A DNA stretch of 64,000 bases, taken from the NCBI RefSeq assembly GCF_008386585.1, contig NZ_VUOB01000022.1, positions 124,001 through 188,000 of the forward strand, read 5' to 3'. The DNA is from Solihabitans fulvus (lineage in GTDB: Bacteria > Actinomycetota > Actinomycetes > Mycobacteriales > Pseudonocardiaceae). Positions 15,376 to 23,609 of the stretch are shown here, piece after piece. Both the position numbers and the translations under genes were made by a program. The notes under the pieces are model-generated. The model saw only the letters and a list, made by a program, of their open reading frames with translations, did no database searches and was not told the DNA's origin. The number at the start of each line of letters is the position of its first letter. The first letter of the stretch is position 1.

Positions 15376-16553
15376 CCGCGCCGTTCGTCGACCAGGTGCG
15401 GCAGCGGCTCGCCGGCCAGGGCACGGAGATCACGCCGGCCGCGGTCGCCGAGGTGGTCCGCGCGCAGGCCGGCGGGGTCGTCGGCGACACGGACCTGCTC
15501 ACCGCGCTGCGGGTGCTGCGACAGGAGTTCGTCGGAGCCGGCCCGCTCGAACCGCTGTTGCGGGACGAGGCGACCACCGACGTGCTGGTGACCGGCCCCG
15601 ACCAGGTCTGGGTCGACACCGGCGGTGGGCTGCGGCGCAGCACGGTCTCGTTCCCCGACGAGGACGCGGTGCGCAGGCTCGCCCAGCGGCTCGCGGTGTC
15701 CGTCGGCAGGCGGCTGGACGACGCGAGACCGTTCGTGGACGGCTGGCTCGGCCACGCGGGCGCGGCGGGCCGGGTGCGGCTGCACGCGGTGCTGCCGCCG
15801 ATCGCGCAGGGCGGCACCTGCATCTCGCTGCGGGTGCTGCGGCCCGCGGTGCACGACCTCGACACGCTGCGCGCGCTTGGCACGTTCGACGACGAGCTGG
15901 CCGCGGTGCTGCGAGACGTGGTCGCGGCGCGGTTGGCGCTGCTGGTCTCGGGCAGCACGGGGTCCGGCAAGACAACGCTGCTGGCCGCGCTGCTCGGCTG
16001 CGTGCCGCCGGAGGAGCGCGTGGTCTGCGTCGAGGACACCGGCGAGGTCCAGCCCGACCACCCGCAGCTGGTGCGCCTGGTGGCCAGGCCGCCCAACGTG
16101 GAGGGAGCCGGCGAGGTCACCGTGCGCGAGCTGGTGCGCCAGGCGCTGCGCATGCGCCCGGACCGCATCGTGCTCGGCGAGGTGCGCGGGGCGGAGGTGA
16201 TCGAGCTGTTGGCCGCGCTGAACACCGGTCACGAGGGCGGCGCCGGCACGGTCCACGCCAACTCACCCGAGGAGGTGCCGGCCAGGCTGGAAGCCCTCGC
16301 CGCGTCCGGCGGCCTCGGCCGTTCGGCGCTGCACAGCCAACTGGCGGCGGCCGTCCACCTGGTACTGCACATGCGTCGCGACCGCGACGGCAGACGCCAC
16401 CTGGCCGAGATCGGCGTCCTGGACCGACAGGGCGACCACGTCCGGGTGCGATCCGCCTGGCACCACACCACGGGCTGGCGCGAAGCCCGCCCCGCCCTCA
16501 CCGCCCTGCTGACCGACCGCGCAACACCATCCCGGAACGCCGTCCGCCCCTGA
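15372..16553 (+). CDS. cpaF: TadA/CpaF-family secretion ATPase
   Basis: A 393-residue type II/IV secretion ATPase powering TAD pilus assembly at the inner face of the membrane. The N-terminal domain precedes Walker A GSTGSGKTTLL (about 197-207). The Asp box VCVEDTGEVQ, the RPPNVEG segment, Walker B region RIVLGEVRGAE and the His box GHEGGAGTVHAN follow in normal order. Length is typical of actinobacterial heli_sec_ATPase proteins (Rv3659c). The GTG start overlaps the ssd stop. The last codons and the following 300 bases are less GC-biased at third positions. Confidence 0.95.
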   Translation: MTAPFVDQVRQRLAGQGTEITPAAVAEVVRAQAGGVVGDTDLLTALRVLRQEFVGAGPLEPLLRDEATTDVLVTGPDQVWVDTGGGLRRSTVSFPDEDAVRRLAQRLAVSVGRRLDDARPFVDGWLGHAGAAGRVRLHAVLPPIAQGGTCISLRVLRPAVHDLDTLRALGTFDDELAAVLRDVVAARLALLVSGSTGSGKTTLLAALLGCVPPEERVVCVEDTGEVQPDHPQLVRLVARPPNVEGAGEVTVRELVRQALRMRPDRIVLGEVRGAEVIELLAALNTGHEGGAGTVHANSPEEVPARLEALAASGGLGRSALHSQLAAAVHLVLHMRRDRDGRRHLAEIGVLDRQGDHVRVRSAWHHTTGWREARPALTALLTDRATPSRNAVRP

Positions 16554-16627
16554 CGCCAGGCCTCCCAAGGCCCTGAACGCCAGGCCGTCCCGTCAGTCCC
16601 ACCCGACTCATCGAAAGGTCCGCCCTC

Positions 16628-16867
16628 ATGACCAATCTCAGCTCCGCCGCACTGGCGCCACCGCGATACACGCTCAAACGCCTGGGCCTCCGGCCAACCA
16701 GCTCCACAGCGCCGGGCATTCCAGCCGCCCTTTCTGTACTTCCCACTCCACCAACCCTTCCGTCCCATCGCGTCCCGCTCATCTCGCTCGTCCTCAGGTT
16801 CTGGCGACGACGCGACCAGCCCGGCCGCCGCAGGCCGTCCGCTCGTGCGGCGGTGAATTCGCCATGA
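16628..16867 (+). CDS. Doubtful small ORF between cpaF and tadB
   Basis: A possible 79-residue product starting at ATG 16628 (GAAAGG 8 bases upstream) and ending in an ATGA overlap with tadB. It is proline- and arginine-rich with no recognised domain; third-codon GC is clearly lower than in neighbours. The rest of the 310-bp cpaF-tadB gap shows nothing else. It may be a translational-coupling leader or chance. Confidence 0.25.
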   Translation: MTNLSSAALAPPRYTLKRLGLRPTSSTAPGIPAALSVLPTPPTLPSHRVPLISLVLRFWRRRDQPGRRRPSARAAVNSP

Positions 16868-17676
16868 CCGGGTTCGCGCCATTGGTGTTCGCCCTGGCGA
16901 TCCTCGCGCTGCCCAGCCGAGCGGCCGCTCGACGCCTGGCGATCCTGCGGCCGAACGCCCGTCGGTGGCGGGCCGGACCGTGGCCGCGCCCCGGCACGGC
17001 CGCGGTGCTGCTGACCGCGGCGGTGCTCGGCTTCGCGCTGGCCGGAGTCGGCGGCGCGATCGCCGCGACGATGCTCGCCGGCACGGTGTGGCGGCGTTCG
17101 CGAGCGTCCCGAGGTGCTCGCACTCGACTCGCGGCGACGGCCTCGATCACCGCGGCACTTGGCGGGTTCGTCGTGGAGTTGCGGGCCGGTGCGCATCCCG
17201 CGTCGGCCGCGGCAGGCGCGGCCGAGGACGCCGGGGCGCTCGCCGCCGCGGCCCTGACCGCCGTCGCCGCCACCGCCACCCTCGGCGGCGACGTCGCGCT
17301 CGCCTTGCAGGGTGTCGCGGCCGATCATCCCGCGCTGGCCGGAGCTCTCGACCAGGTGGGCGCGGCGTGGCGGTTGGCCGACCGGCACGGCGTCGCCCTC
17401 GCCGAGGTGCTCGACGCGGTGCGCCGCGACCTGGTGCAGCGAGTGCGTTTCACCAGGCAGGTGCACGCCCGTCTCGCGGGCCCGAGGGCCAGCGTCGCGG
17501 TGCTCGCCGCGCTGCCCGTGCTCGGCGTGCTGCTCGGCGAACTGTCCGGAGCCCGGCCGCTGCATCTGTTGTGCAGCACGACGATCGGCCAGACGCTCCT
17601 GGTCCTCGGCGCGCTGTTGATCTGCGCCGGCCTTGGTTGGAGCGCCAGGCTCACCAACCAGGCGGTGCCGACATGA
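16864..17676 (+). CDS. tadB: TadB-like type II secretion F-domain membrane protein
   Basis: A 270-residue inner-membrane platform protein. Two N-terminal hydrophobic helices (about 1-15 and 40-70) precede the T2SSF cytoplasmic domain, with the typical helix-rich stretch ADHPALAGALDQVGAAWRLADRHGVALAEVLDAV, and two helices follow near the C-terminus (about 205-265). It corresponds to Rv3658c and should interact with CpaF and TadC. ATG 16864 is not preceded by a strong ribosome site, so translation may depend on the small upstream ORF that overlaps it by 4 bases. Confidence 0.88.
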   Translation: MTGFAPLVFALAILALPSRAAARRLAILRPNARRWRAGPWPRPGTAAVLLTAAVLGFALAGVGGAIAATMLAGTVWRRSRASRGARTRLAATASITAALGGFVVELRAGAHPASAAAGAAEDAGALAAAALTAVAATATLGGDVALALQGVAADHPALAGALDQVGAAWRLADRHGVALAEVLDAVRRDLVQRVRFTRQVHARLAGPRASVAVLAALPVLGVLLGELSGARPLHLLCSTTIGQTLLVLGALLICAGLGWSARLTNQAVPT

Positions 17677-17876
17677 CCACAGACCCGACCGACCTCCGGC
17701 CGAGCCCGACCCGACCGGTGCGCACCGAGGCACGGATGCCTCCACCGGGCGACAACGACCCATCCGCCACTGCCCGCAACAGGAGGTGCCCAACGGCGAC
17801 CCGAGCACCTGTCCGCGGCACCGACCGTCGCGTTCCCTCAGATGCTGGGCCGTGTCCCGGAGGGTGCGTGCCATGA
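17673..17876 (+). CDS. Doubtful small ORF bridging tadB and tadC
   Basis: A possible 67-residue, proline/arginine-rich product that overlaps the tadB stop and the tadC start each by 4 bases (ATGA). No domain or membrane segment is visible and third-position GC is only about 70 percent by eye. Its exact fit between two coupled genes is the main support. Confidence 0.3.
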   Translation: MTTDPTDLRPSPTRPVRTEARMPPPGDNDPSATARNRRCPTATRAPVRGTDRRVPSDAGPCPGGCVP

Positions 17877-18625
17877 GTCAGTCCGCGCTCGCCGCGCTGT
17901 GTCTGGCCGTGGCCGTCGGGTTGGTGCCGGGATCTCCTGTTGCGAGCGGTCGGGTCGCCTCGATCTGCGGGCAGGACGGCACGGCATCCGCCCAGGCGCG
18001 CGGCGGTGCGGGGCCGTGGCTTTCGGTGGTGGCGGCGGTTGTCGTCGCGATCGTCGCCGTGGTGCTGCTCGGTGGGGTGACCGGTGCGGTGCTGGGCACG
18101 GTGCTCGGTGCTGGCTCGTTCGCCGCGTTCCGCTGGCTCACGGCGCGGCGTCCGCAGGCTCGGTCGCGGGCGGGCCGGCGGCCGGTCGATCCGCTTGCCG
18201 TGGCGGCGCGGTGGGACCTGTTGGCCGCGTGCCTCCTGGCCGGACTGCCGGTGCCGACAGCGGTGCACGCGGTGGCCGATGGCGCGCCAGCCCCGATCGG
18301 GGGAGTGCTTCGGCACGTGGGGGAATTGCTGATGCTCGGCGCCGATCCGGTGGCGGCGTGGGCGCCCGCCCTTCGGCACGCCGAGACCGCGGCGCTGGCG
18401 AGAAGCGCACGTCGCACCGCTCGATCGGGTGCGGCGCTGGCCGGGGCGGCGGTTGACCTCGCCGCCGAGGTGCGTGCGGCGGCCATCGACCACGCGGAGG
18501 CCCGCGCTCAGCGGGCGGCGGTACTGATCGTCGGGCCGCTCGGCCTCTGCTTCCTGCCGGCCTTTCTTTGTCTCGGTGTGCTGCCTGTGGTCATCGAGTT
18601 GATCGGCGGTCTGCTGACCGCATGA
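17873..18625 (+). CDS. tadC: TadC-like type II secretion F-domain membrane protein
   Basis: A 250-residue partner of TadB in the TAD platform. It has an N-terminal hydrophobic segment, a helix at about 45-80 (WLSVVAAVVVAIVAVVLLGG), the T2SSF domain (about 105-205, with DLLAACLLAGLPVPTAVHAV) and a C-terminal helix pair (VLIVGPLGLCFLPAFLCLGV). ATG 17873 has GGAGGG 8 bases upstream; the frame is open back to 17633 but the upstream part lacks coding character. Matches Rv3657c in position. Confidence 0.9.
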   Translation: MSQSALAALCLAVAVGLVPGSPVASGRVASICGQDGTASAQARGGAGPWLSVVAAVVVAIVAVVLLGGVTGAVLGTVLGAGSFAAFRWLTARRPQARSRAGRRPVDPLAVAARWDLLAACLLAGLPVPTAVHAVADGAPAPIGGVLRHVGELLMLGADPVAAWAPALRHAETAALARSARRTARSGAALAGAAVDLAAEVRAAAIDHAEARAQRAAVLIVGPLGLCFLPAFLCLGVLPVVIELIGGLLTA

Positions 18626-18676
18626 ATGTCCACAATGGACTTAATCGACGCCGAGAGGCGCGTGAAAGGAACAGTC

Positions 18677-18868
18677 ATGATGCACGGTTTTCGAGTTCGG
18701 CTCGCCGGATTGGTTCGCGCCGACGAGGGAATGGCGACCGTCGAGTACGCGATCGGCATGATCGCCGCTGCGGGTCTGGCTCTGCTATTGGTCATGGTGC
18801 TGCGCGGTGACGCGGTCGCCTCGGCGCTGGCCGGGATGGTGCAGCGAGCACTGTCGCTGCCGACGTGA
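18677..18868 (+). CDS. DUF4244 Flp-like prepilin
   Basis: A 63-residue small pilin-like protein. The sequence DEGMATVEYAIGMIAAAGLA matches the class III prepilin pattern G/xxxxEY: cleavage after Gly leaves Glu at +5, followed by one long hydrophobic helix. It is the likely TAD pilus subunit (Rv3656c position). ATG 18677 is chosen because AAAGGA lies 6 bases upstream; the frame is open to 18626. No prepilin peptidase gene is in this window, so processing must be supplied from elsewhere. Confidence 0.9.
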   Translation: MMHGFRVRLAGLVRADEGMATVEYAIGMIAAAGLALLLVMVLRGDAVASALAGMVQRALSLPT

Positions 18869-19341
18869 TGGTTGGCGTCGATGCGATGGCCACTGCCGAC
18901 GCGATGGCCAGCGCGGGCGCGATGGGAAGCTTCGATCCGACGGACGGTGTCGATCCGCCGGACGGTGAGAGGGGCGGCGACCGGGGTGCGGTCACGGTCG
19001 AGGCTGCGGTGGCGCTGGGTGCGTTGGCCTTCGCGCTGGTGCTCGGCCTGCTCGGGCTCCAGGCGATTCTCGGCGAGTTGCGCTGCACCGACGCCGCGCG
19101 GGAGGCCGCGCGGCTCGTCGCCAGGGGCGAGCAGTCCCGGGCTGCGGCGGCCGTCGCGCAGATCGGGCCGAAGGGCGCCGAGCTGACCGTGGCGACGGAC
19201 GGCGACACGGTGCGGGCGGAAGTTCGGGCGGAGCCGGTCGGTGGGTTGTTGCCGGGAGTCCACCTGCGGGCGGAGGCGTACGCGGTGATCGAGCCTGCCG
19301 CAGCGGAGCCCGCCGTGGCGAAGGAGGGAGGTGGCGGATGA
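18865..19341 (+). CDS. tadE: TadE-like pseudopilin
   Basis: A 158-residue protein with a 40-residue Ala/Met/Asp/Gly-rich N-terminus, then GAVTVEAAVALGALAFALVLGLLGLQ, the TadE motif (Gly cleavage site with Glu at +5 and a hydrophobic helix), then a short extracytoplasmic domain. TadE proteins are minor pseudopilins of TAD pili. It starts at GTG 18865, overlapping the DUF4244 stop; ATG 18868 is equally possible. The N-terminal leader is longer than usual and contains several in-frame ATGs (near 18883, 18892, 18904 and 18922), so the true start may be further in. Confidence 0.85.
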   Translation: MMVGVDAMATADAMASAGAMGSFDPTDGVDPPDGERGGDRGAVTVEAAVALGALAFALVLGLLGLQAILGELRCTDAAREAARLVARGEQSRAAAAVAQIGPKGAELTVATDGDTVRAEVRAEPVGGLLPGVHLRAEAYAVIEPAAAEPAVAKEGGGG

Positions 19342-19847
19342 GGCGGGCGAAGGGCGTTCCCGGTGGTCGTGGGCCGGTGGTGCGCAAGGAGAACGACGGC
19401 GATCGTGGTCCGGTGGTGCGAAAGGAGAGTGGCAGCGGTCGCGGTCCTGTGGTGCGCAGGGAGAACGGCAGTGGTCGCGGGCCGGTGGCGCGCAGGGAGA
19501 ACGGCGGCGATCGTGGTTCGGCCAGTGTCTGGGCGGTGGGGATACTCGCCGTGTTGATCATGTTCGTCACGGTCGGGGCGGACCTCGGCGCGGTTGCCAT
19601 CACCCGGCATCGGGCGGCCGGTGCGGCGGATCTGGCCGCGCTCGCCGCGGCGGCGCAGCTTCCCGTCGGCGAGCCGTCGGCATGCGAGCGGGCCCGGTGG
19701 GTGGTCGAGCGGATGCGGGCGGAAATGCACAGTTGCACAGTTCAGGGCTGGGATGTGTCCGTGGAGGTCACCGCTCGACCTCCTGGGGTGCTTGCGATGT
19801 TCGGTGCGACAAACGCGAAGGCCCGTGCAGGTCCGGCTGAAGTCTGA
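19338..19847 (+). CDS. TadE-like protein of the helicase/secretion neighbourhood with repeat-expanded N-terminus
   Basis: A 169-residue protein. From residue 59 it reads RGSASVWAVGILAVLIMFV..., the family known as helicase/secretion-neighbourhood TadE-like (Rv3654c), with one membrane helix and an extracellular part holding two cysteines. Residues 11-58 are four 12-residue repeats of the form RGPVVRxENGSG, strongly basic and likely disordered, facing the cytoplasm if the topology is normal. They are encoded by a 36-bp tandem repeat. ATG 19338 overlaps the tadE stop (ATGA). It is the last gene of the run of 4-base overlaps. Confidence 0.85.
   Translation: MRRAKGVPGGRGPVVRKENDGDRGPVVRKESGSGRGPVVRRENGSGRGPVARRENGGDRGSASVWAVGILAVLIMFVTVGADLGAVAITRHRAAGAADLAALAAAAQLPVGEPSACERARWVVERMRAEMHSCTVQGWDVSVEVTARPPGVLAMFGATNAKARAGPAEV
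19368..19511 (+). repeat. Four 36-bp tandem repeats inside the TadE-like gene
   Basis: Four in-frame copies encode RGPVVRKENDGD, RGPVVRKESGSG, RGPVVRRENGSG and RGPVARRENGGD. The nucleotide copies differ slightly, so the array is not brand-new, but copy number could vary between strains. Confidence 0.95.
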
Positions 19848-20085
19848 CGGGGGCAAAACGCGACGAACGGTCGTATACCAACGGTGAGCGGGCTCACTAG
19901 GGGTTCACCTGCTGTTAATGACCAGGCCGACACCCGGGCGGTGATTAAGCCGCCCAATGGTGCCGCCATCGTTCGCCGTGCCGTAGCGACCAGTTGTCGA
20001 CTGGGAGTTACCCCACCCGGCCCCCGTGCCGTTAGGTCTAGGTGAGGGCACGACGCAGTGCCTCAAGCGCAAGGAGGCGACACAG

Positions 20086-20718
20086 ATGGACTGGTCGGAT
20101 AGTTGGCGCGGGGCCTTCCGCATTGAGCTACGGGCGGAGGCTGTCGGCCTCGCGTGGCGCGGATGGCCAGTGCTGCCAGGCACCTATCCGACCAGCGAGG
20201 GCTGGGCCGGGCGCAACGGAGTCGAGCAGGACGGCCCCGTTCCCGTGCACCGCGACTGGCAGGAACGCATTGGCACCAAGCCGGAACAGGTGGCCGCCTG
20301 GTGGACCGGCCGCTCCTACAGCCTCCTGGTCGCCACCGGCCTGGTCGTCGACGCCATCGAGGTGAGCGCCGATCTCGGTCGCCGGGTCGCCGGTGCGCTG
20401 CGGGCAATCGGGATCCCGGTGCCGATCGCCGCGACTCCGGACGGTCGCTGGATGTTCCTGATCGCGTCGGGACGGCGGCTGCGTCCCGAGCTGGCCGAGC
20501 GCGAGGACATCCGGCACTACGGCATCGGCGACTGGATCCCGCTGCCGCCGACGCCAGCGACGCACGGTGTCGTGCACTGGCGGGTCAAGCCGCAGATCTG
20601 CGACTTCGACCTGCCGGACGCGAGCATCGTGCAGGACGCGATCGCCGAGGCGATCCTCCAACCGGTGGACGCCGTCGAGCTGGTTGGCGCGGCTGCGGGC
20701 CTCGACTTCGCTTACTGA
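20086..20718 (+). CDS. Primase/polymerase N-domain-like protein, catalytically doubtful
   Basis: A 210-residue protein with an excellent AAGGAGG site before ATG 20086. It resembles the N-terminal part of bifunctional DNA primase/polymerase domains: AVGLAWRGWPVLPGTYP at the start, VAAWWTGRSYSLLVATGLVVDAIEV in the middle (where Prim-Pol enzymes carry WW...N.G..TG...DxD), and a later HWRVKPQ. The expected metal-binding DxD is replaced by DAIEVSAD, so catalysis is doubtful. No helicase or other replication partner accompanies it. It follows the TAD operon after 238 bp and is convergent with the DECH helicase. Function unknown. Confidence 0.6.
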   Translation: MDWSDSWRGAFRIELRAEAVGLAWRGWPVLPGTYPTSEGWAGRNGVEQDGPVPVHRDWQERIGTKPEQVAAWWTGRSYSLLVATGLVVDAIEVSADLGRRVAGALRAIGIPVPIAATPDGRWMFLIASGRRLRPELAEREDIRHYGIGDWIPLPPTPATHGVVHWRVKPQICDFDLPDASIVQDAIAEAILQPVDAVELVGAAAGLDFAY

Positions 20719-20796
20719 GCACCAGAAACGGCGGTCTCCGGTCGCGCCGTCACGCATTTCCGATCACCCGGTCACACCGTTCACACAGTCACGCAG

Positions 20797-23193
20797 TCAC
20801 ACGGTTGGGCGGCCGGCTTGTATCGCCTGACCCTCGAGCTGGTCGTGCTGGACGCCGTATCCGCCGACAACCCCGAGCACGGCGTCCAGCACGGCCAACC
20901 CACCCGCCTTGTCCAGCGGTTCGTTGCCATTCCCGCACTTTGGTGACTGAACACAGGACGGGCACCCAGCCGGGCACGCGCAAGAGGCGATCGCCTCCCT
21001 TGTCGCGGCCAACCACGGGACCAACGCGGCGAAGCCGCGATCGGCGAAACCGGCTCCCCCGGGATGACCGTCGTGCACGAACACCGTCGCCTCCCCGGTG
21101 TCCGCGTGCAGAGCGGTCGACACTCCGCCGATGTCCCACCGGTCACAGGTCGCGAACAGTGGTAGCAGGCCGATCGCCGCGTGTTCGGCGGCGTGTAGTG
21201 CGCCGGGGACGCGCGCCGGATCCAGACCGGCGCCCCCCGGCGCACTGCCGCGCAACAGCTCCTCGCTCACCGTGTACCACACCGCCCTGGTGCGCAGCGT
21301 CTGCGCGGGCAGGTCGAGCGGCACCTGGTCGAGCACCGCGCCGGACGGCAGCCGCCGCAGGTAGCCGACGACCTGCGAGGTCACCTCGACCTCGCCGAGG
21401 CACACGGTCACGCCGCCCTCGTGCCGCTCCTCCCGCACGGTCCGCACCACCGAGATGTCCACGACGTCCCGTGGCGAGGTGGTCCAGTCCGGGTTCTCCG
21501 CGTGCACCATGGCGAGGCCGTCGTCCAGGTCGAGCGCGTCGACGACGTAGGACTCGCCCTGGTGCAGGTACACCGCCCCGGAGTGCACCTGCCAGCCAGC
21601 CGAGCCGTGGTCCACCGTGCCGAGCATCCGGCCGGAGTCCGCCTCGACCACGACGACCTGGTCGCCGCCGGAACCCCGGATGTCCACGTCGCCGTGCGGG
21701 CGCTGGTGCGAGGTCCAGTACCAGCCGGTCTGCCGCCGCCGCAGCACCCGGTCGGCGACCAACTGGTCGACCACCGCGCGGGCGGCGTCGCCGCCGAAGG
21801 TTTCCAGGCAGTCCGGGGTGAGCGGCAGTTCGGCCGCCGCGCAGGCGAGTTGCGGCGCCAACACGTAGGGGTTGGCCGGGTCGAGCACGGTCGCCTCGAC
21901 CGGCCGGTCCAGCACGGCGGCCGGGTTGTGCACGAGATAGGTGTCCAGCGGATCGTCCCTGGCCACGAACACGACCAGGGCGCTGTCGCCGGCCCGTCCC
22001 GCCCGCCCGGCCTGTTGCCAGAACGACGCCAGCGTGCCGGGATAGCCCGCCACCACCACCGCGTCGAGGCCGGCGATGTCCACGCCGAGTTCGAGGGCGT
22101 TGGTGGTGGCCACGCCGAGCAGCTCGCCGCTGGCGAGCGATCGCTCAAGGGCGCGCCGCTCCTCCGGCAGGAATCCCGCCCGGTACGCGGCCACCCGGTT
22201 CGCCAGCAAACCGTCCACTTCGGACAGAATGCGGCGCGCGCCGAGCGCGGTCAGTTCCGCGCCCCGCCGCGAGCGCACGAACGCGAGCGTCCTGGCGCCC
22301 TCGATCACCAGGTCGGCCAGGATCCGCGCGGTCTCCGAGCCCGCCGACCGCCGGACCGGCGCGCCGTGTTCGCCGGACAGCTCGGCCCGCAGCGGGGGTT
22401 CCCACAGCGCGACGGTCCGCGCGCCGCGCGGCGAGGCGTCCTCGGTCACCGCGACGCAGTCGACGCCGACGAGCCGGCTCGCGGACGCGGCCGGGTCGGC
22501 CACGGTCGCCGAGGCGAGCACGAACACCGGGTCGGCGCCGTAGCGCTGGGCGATCCGCCGCAGCCTGCGCAGCAGCAGCGCGACGTGCGAGCCGAACACG
22601 CCCCGGTAGGTGTGGCACTCGTCGACCACCACGTACGTCAGCCGCCGGAAGAACGTCGACCACCGCGCGTGCGCCGGCAGCACACCCCGGTGCAGCATGT
22701 CCGGATTGCTGAACACCCAGCGCCCGTGCGTGCGCACCCAGTCCCGTTCGGCGGTCGGGGTGTCGCCGTCGAACGCCGCCGCCCGCACGCCGGGCAGGTC
22801 GAGCGCGCGCACCGATCGCAGCTGGTCGGCGCCGAGTGCCTTGGTGGGGGCCAGATACAACGCGGTGGCCTTGGGGTCGGCGGTCAGCGCGCTGAGCACC
22901 GGCAGCTGGTAGGCGAGCGACTTGCCCGAGGCCGTGCCGGTCGCGAGCACCACGTGCCGGCCGGACCTGGCCAGCGACGCGGCCTCCACCTGATGCGTCC
23001 ACGGCCGGGGCACTCCGGTCGCGCGCAGCGCGGCGACCACGTCCTCGGGCACCCAGTCCGGCCAGCCGCCGAACCTGGCCGTCCGCTCGGGAAGTTCGCT
23101 CACGTGCGTCAACGGGGACTCGCCGCTCGGCACCCCGGCCAGCACCCGGGCCAACAGCCGGTTGCCCTCGCCGGTTTCCTGCTGCGCGCCCAC
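20797..23193 (-). CDS. DECH-box superfamily II helicase with MZB zinc domain (MrfA/Hrq1-like)
   Basis: An ATP-dependent DNA helicase of about 798 residues, the DECH protein defining the helicase/secretion neighbourhood (Rv3649). Order: Walker A-like ATGTASGKS, motif II VVVDECHTYRG, motif III ASATV, helicase C-domain with TNALELGVDIAGLDAVVVAGYPG and QQAGRAGR, and a C-terminal cysteine cluster (CACPAGCPSCVQSPKCG) of the MZB/DUF1998 type. B. subtilis MrfA, with the same layout, repairs mitomycin C lesions. Start placed at GTG 23193, matching family length; the frame is open to 23394 without support. No nearby gene explains its conserved linkage to TAD genes. Confidence 0.92.
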   Translation of the reverse strand: MGAQQETGEGNRLLARVLAGVPSGESPLTHVSELPERTARFGGWPDWVPEDVVAALRATGVPRPWTHQVEAASLARSGRHVVLATGTASGKSLAYQLPVLSALTADPKATALYLAPTKALGADQLRSVRALDLPGVRAAAFDGDTPTAERDWVRTHGRWVFSNPDMLHRGVLPAHARWSTFFRRLTYVVVDECHTYRGVFGSHVALLLRRLRRIAQRYGADPVFVLASATVADPAASASRLVGVDCVAVTEDASPRGARTVALWEPPLRAELSGEHGAPVRRSAGSETARILADLVIEGARTLAFVRSRRGAELTALGARRILSEVDGLLANRVAAYRAGFLPEERRALERSLASGELLGVATTNALELGVDIAGLDAVVVAGYPGTLASFWQQAGRAGRAGDSALVVFVARDDPLDTYLVHNPAAVLDRPVEATVLDPANPYVLAPQLACAAAELPLTPDCLETFGGDAARAVVDQLVADRVLRRRQTGWYWTSHQRPHGDVDIRGSGGDQVVVVEADSGRMLGTVDHGSAGWQVHSGAVYLHQGESYVVDALDLDDGLAMVHAENPDWTTSPRDVVDISVVRTVREERHEGGVTVCLGEVEVTSQVVGYLRRLPSGAVLDQVPLDLPAQTLRTRAVWYTVSEELLRGSAPGGAGLDPARVPGALHAAEHAAIGLLPLFATCDRWDIGGVSTALHADTGEATVFVHDGHPGGAGFADRGFAALVPWLAATREAIASCACPAGCPSCVQSPKCGNGNEPLDKAGGLAVLDAVLGVVGGYGVQHDQLEGQAIQAGRPTV

Positions 23194-23609
23194 GACAGGC
23201 AGCTTGACACAGGTGTGCGCAGCGGAGTCGCCGCCACCGATCCGAGAGACCGAACCGCCACACGTGTTCTGTGACACAGAGTGGTGAAGATCATGTCGTT
23301 TTGGCCCCGAAGGGCCGAAGTGCGCTGGGCCACCTCGATGATCCGCTGCCGCCGGTAGGTCGATGGCGACCCTGGGTGTCCGGACCCGATCCACTCGAAT
23401 GTCCTAATCCGCGCCGGCTTGATCGATCCCGAACGACAGATCAAACATAACGGTGTGTACACGTATCGGGACGGGGCTCTGCATCGAAGTCCTTTACCAA
23501 TAGACTCCCGCCGCATCGCACCCGGCATGGGGTGCTGACGTCGCGTCGGGGCTGACGGATGTTCGCCGGCTCCTGGCGCTGAGACAGGCAAAACTCACCA
23601 GGAGGACGG
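23194..23609. promoter_or_regulatory. Divergent intergenic region between helicase and hppA
   Basis: 416 bp without a gene. It holds the perfect palindrome CTGTG-A-CACAG (23269-23279), an inverted repeat TTGATC...GATCAA (23419-23444) and GTGTACAC near 23455. No cold-shock gene is present, although mycobacteria have cspA here. Promoters for both genes must lie here but were not resolved. Confidence 0.4.

Noticed and set aside
19368..19511. 36-bp repeats considered as CRISPR
   Set aside because: Tandem without spacers and in frame with the TadE-like protein.
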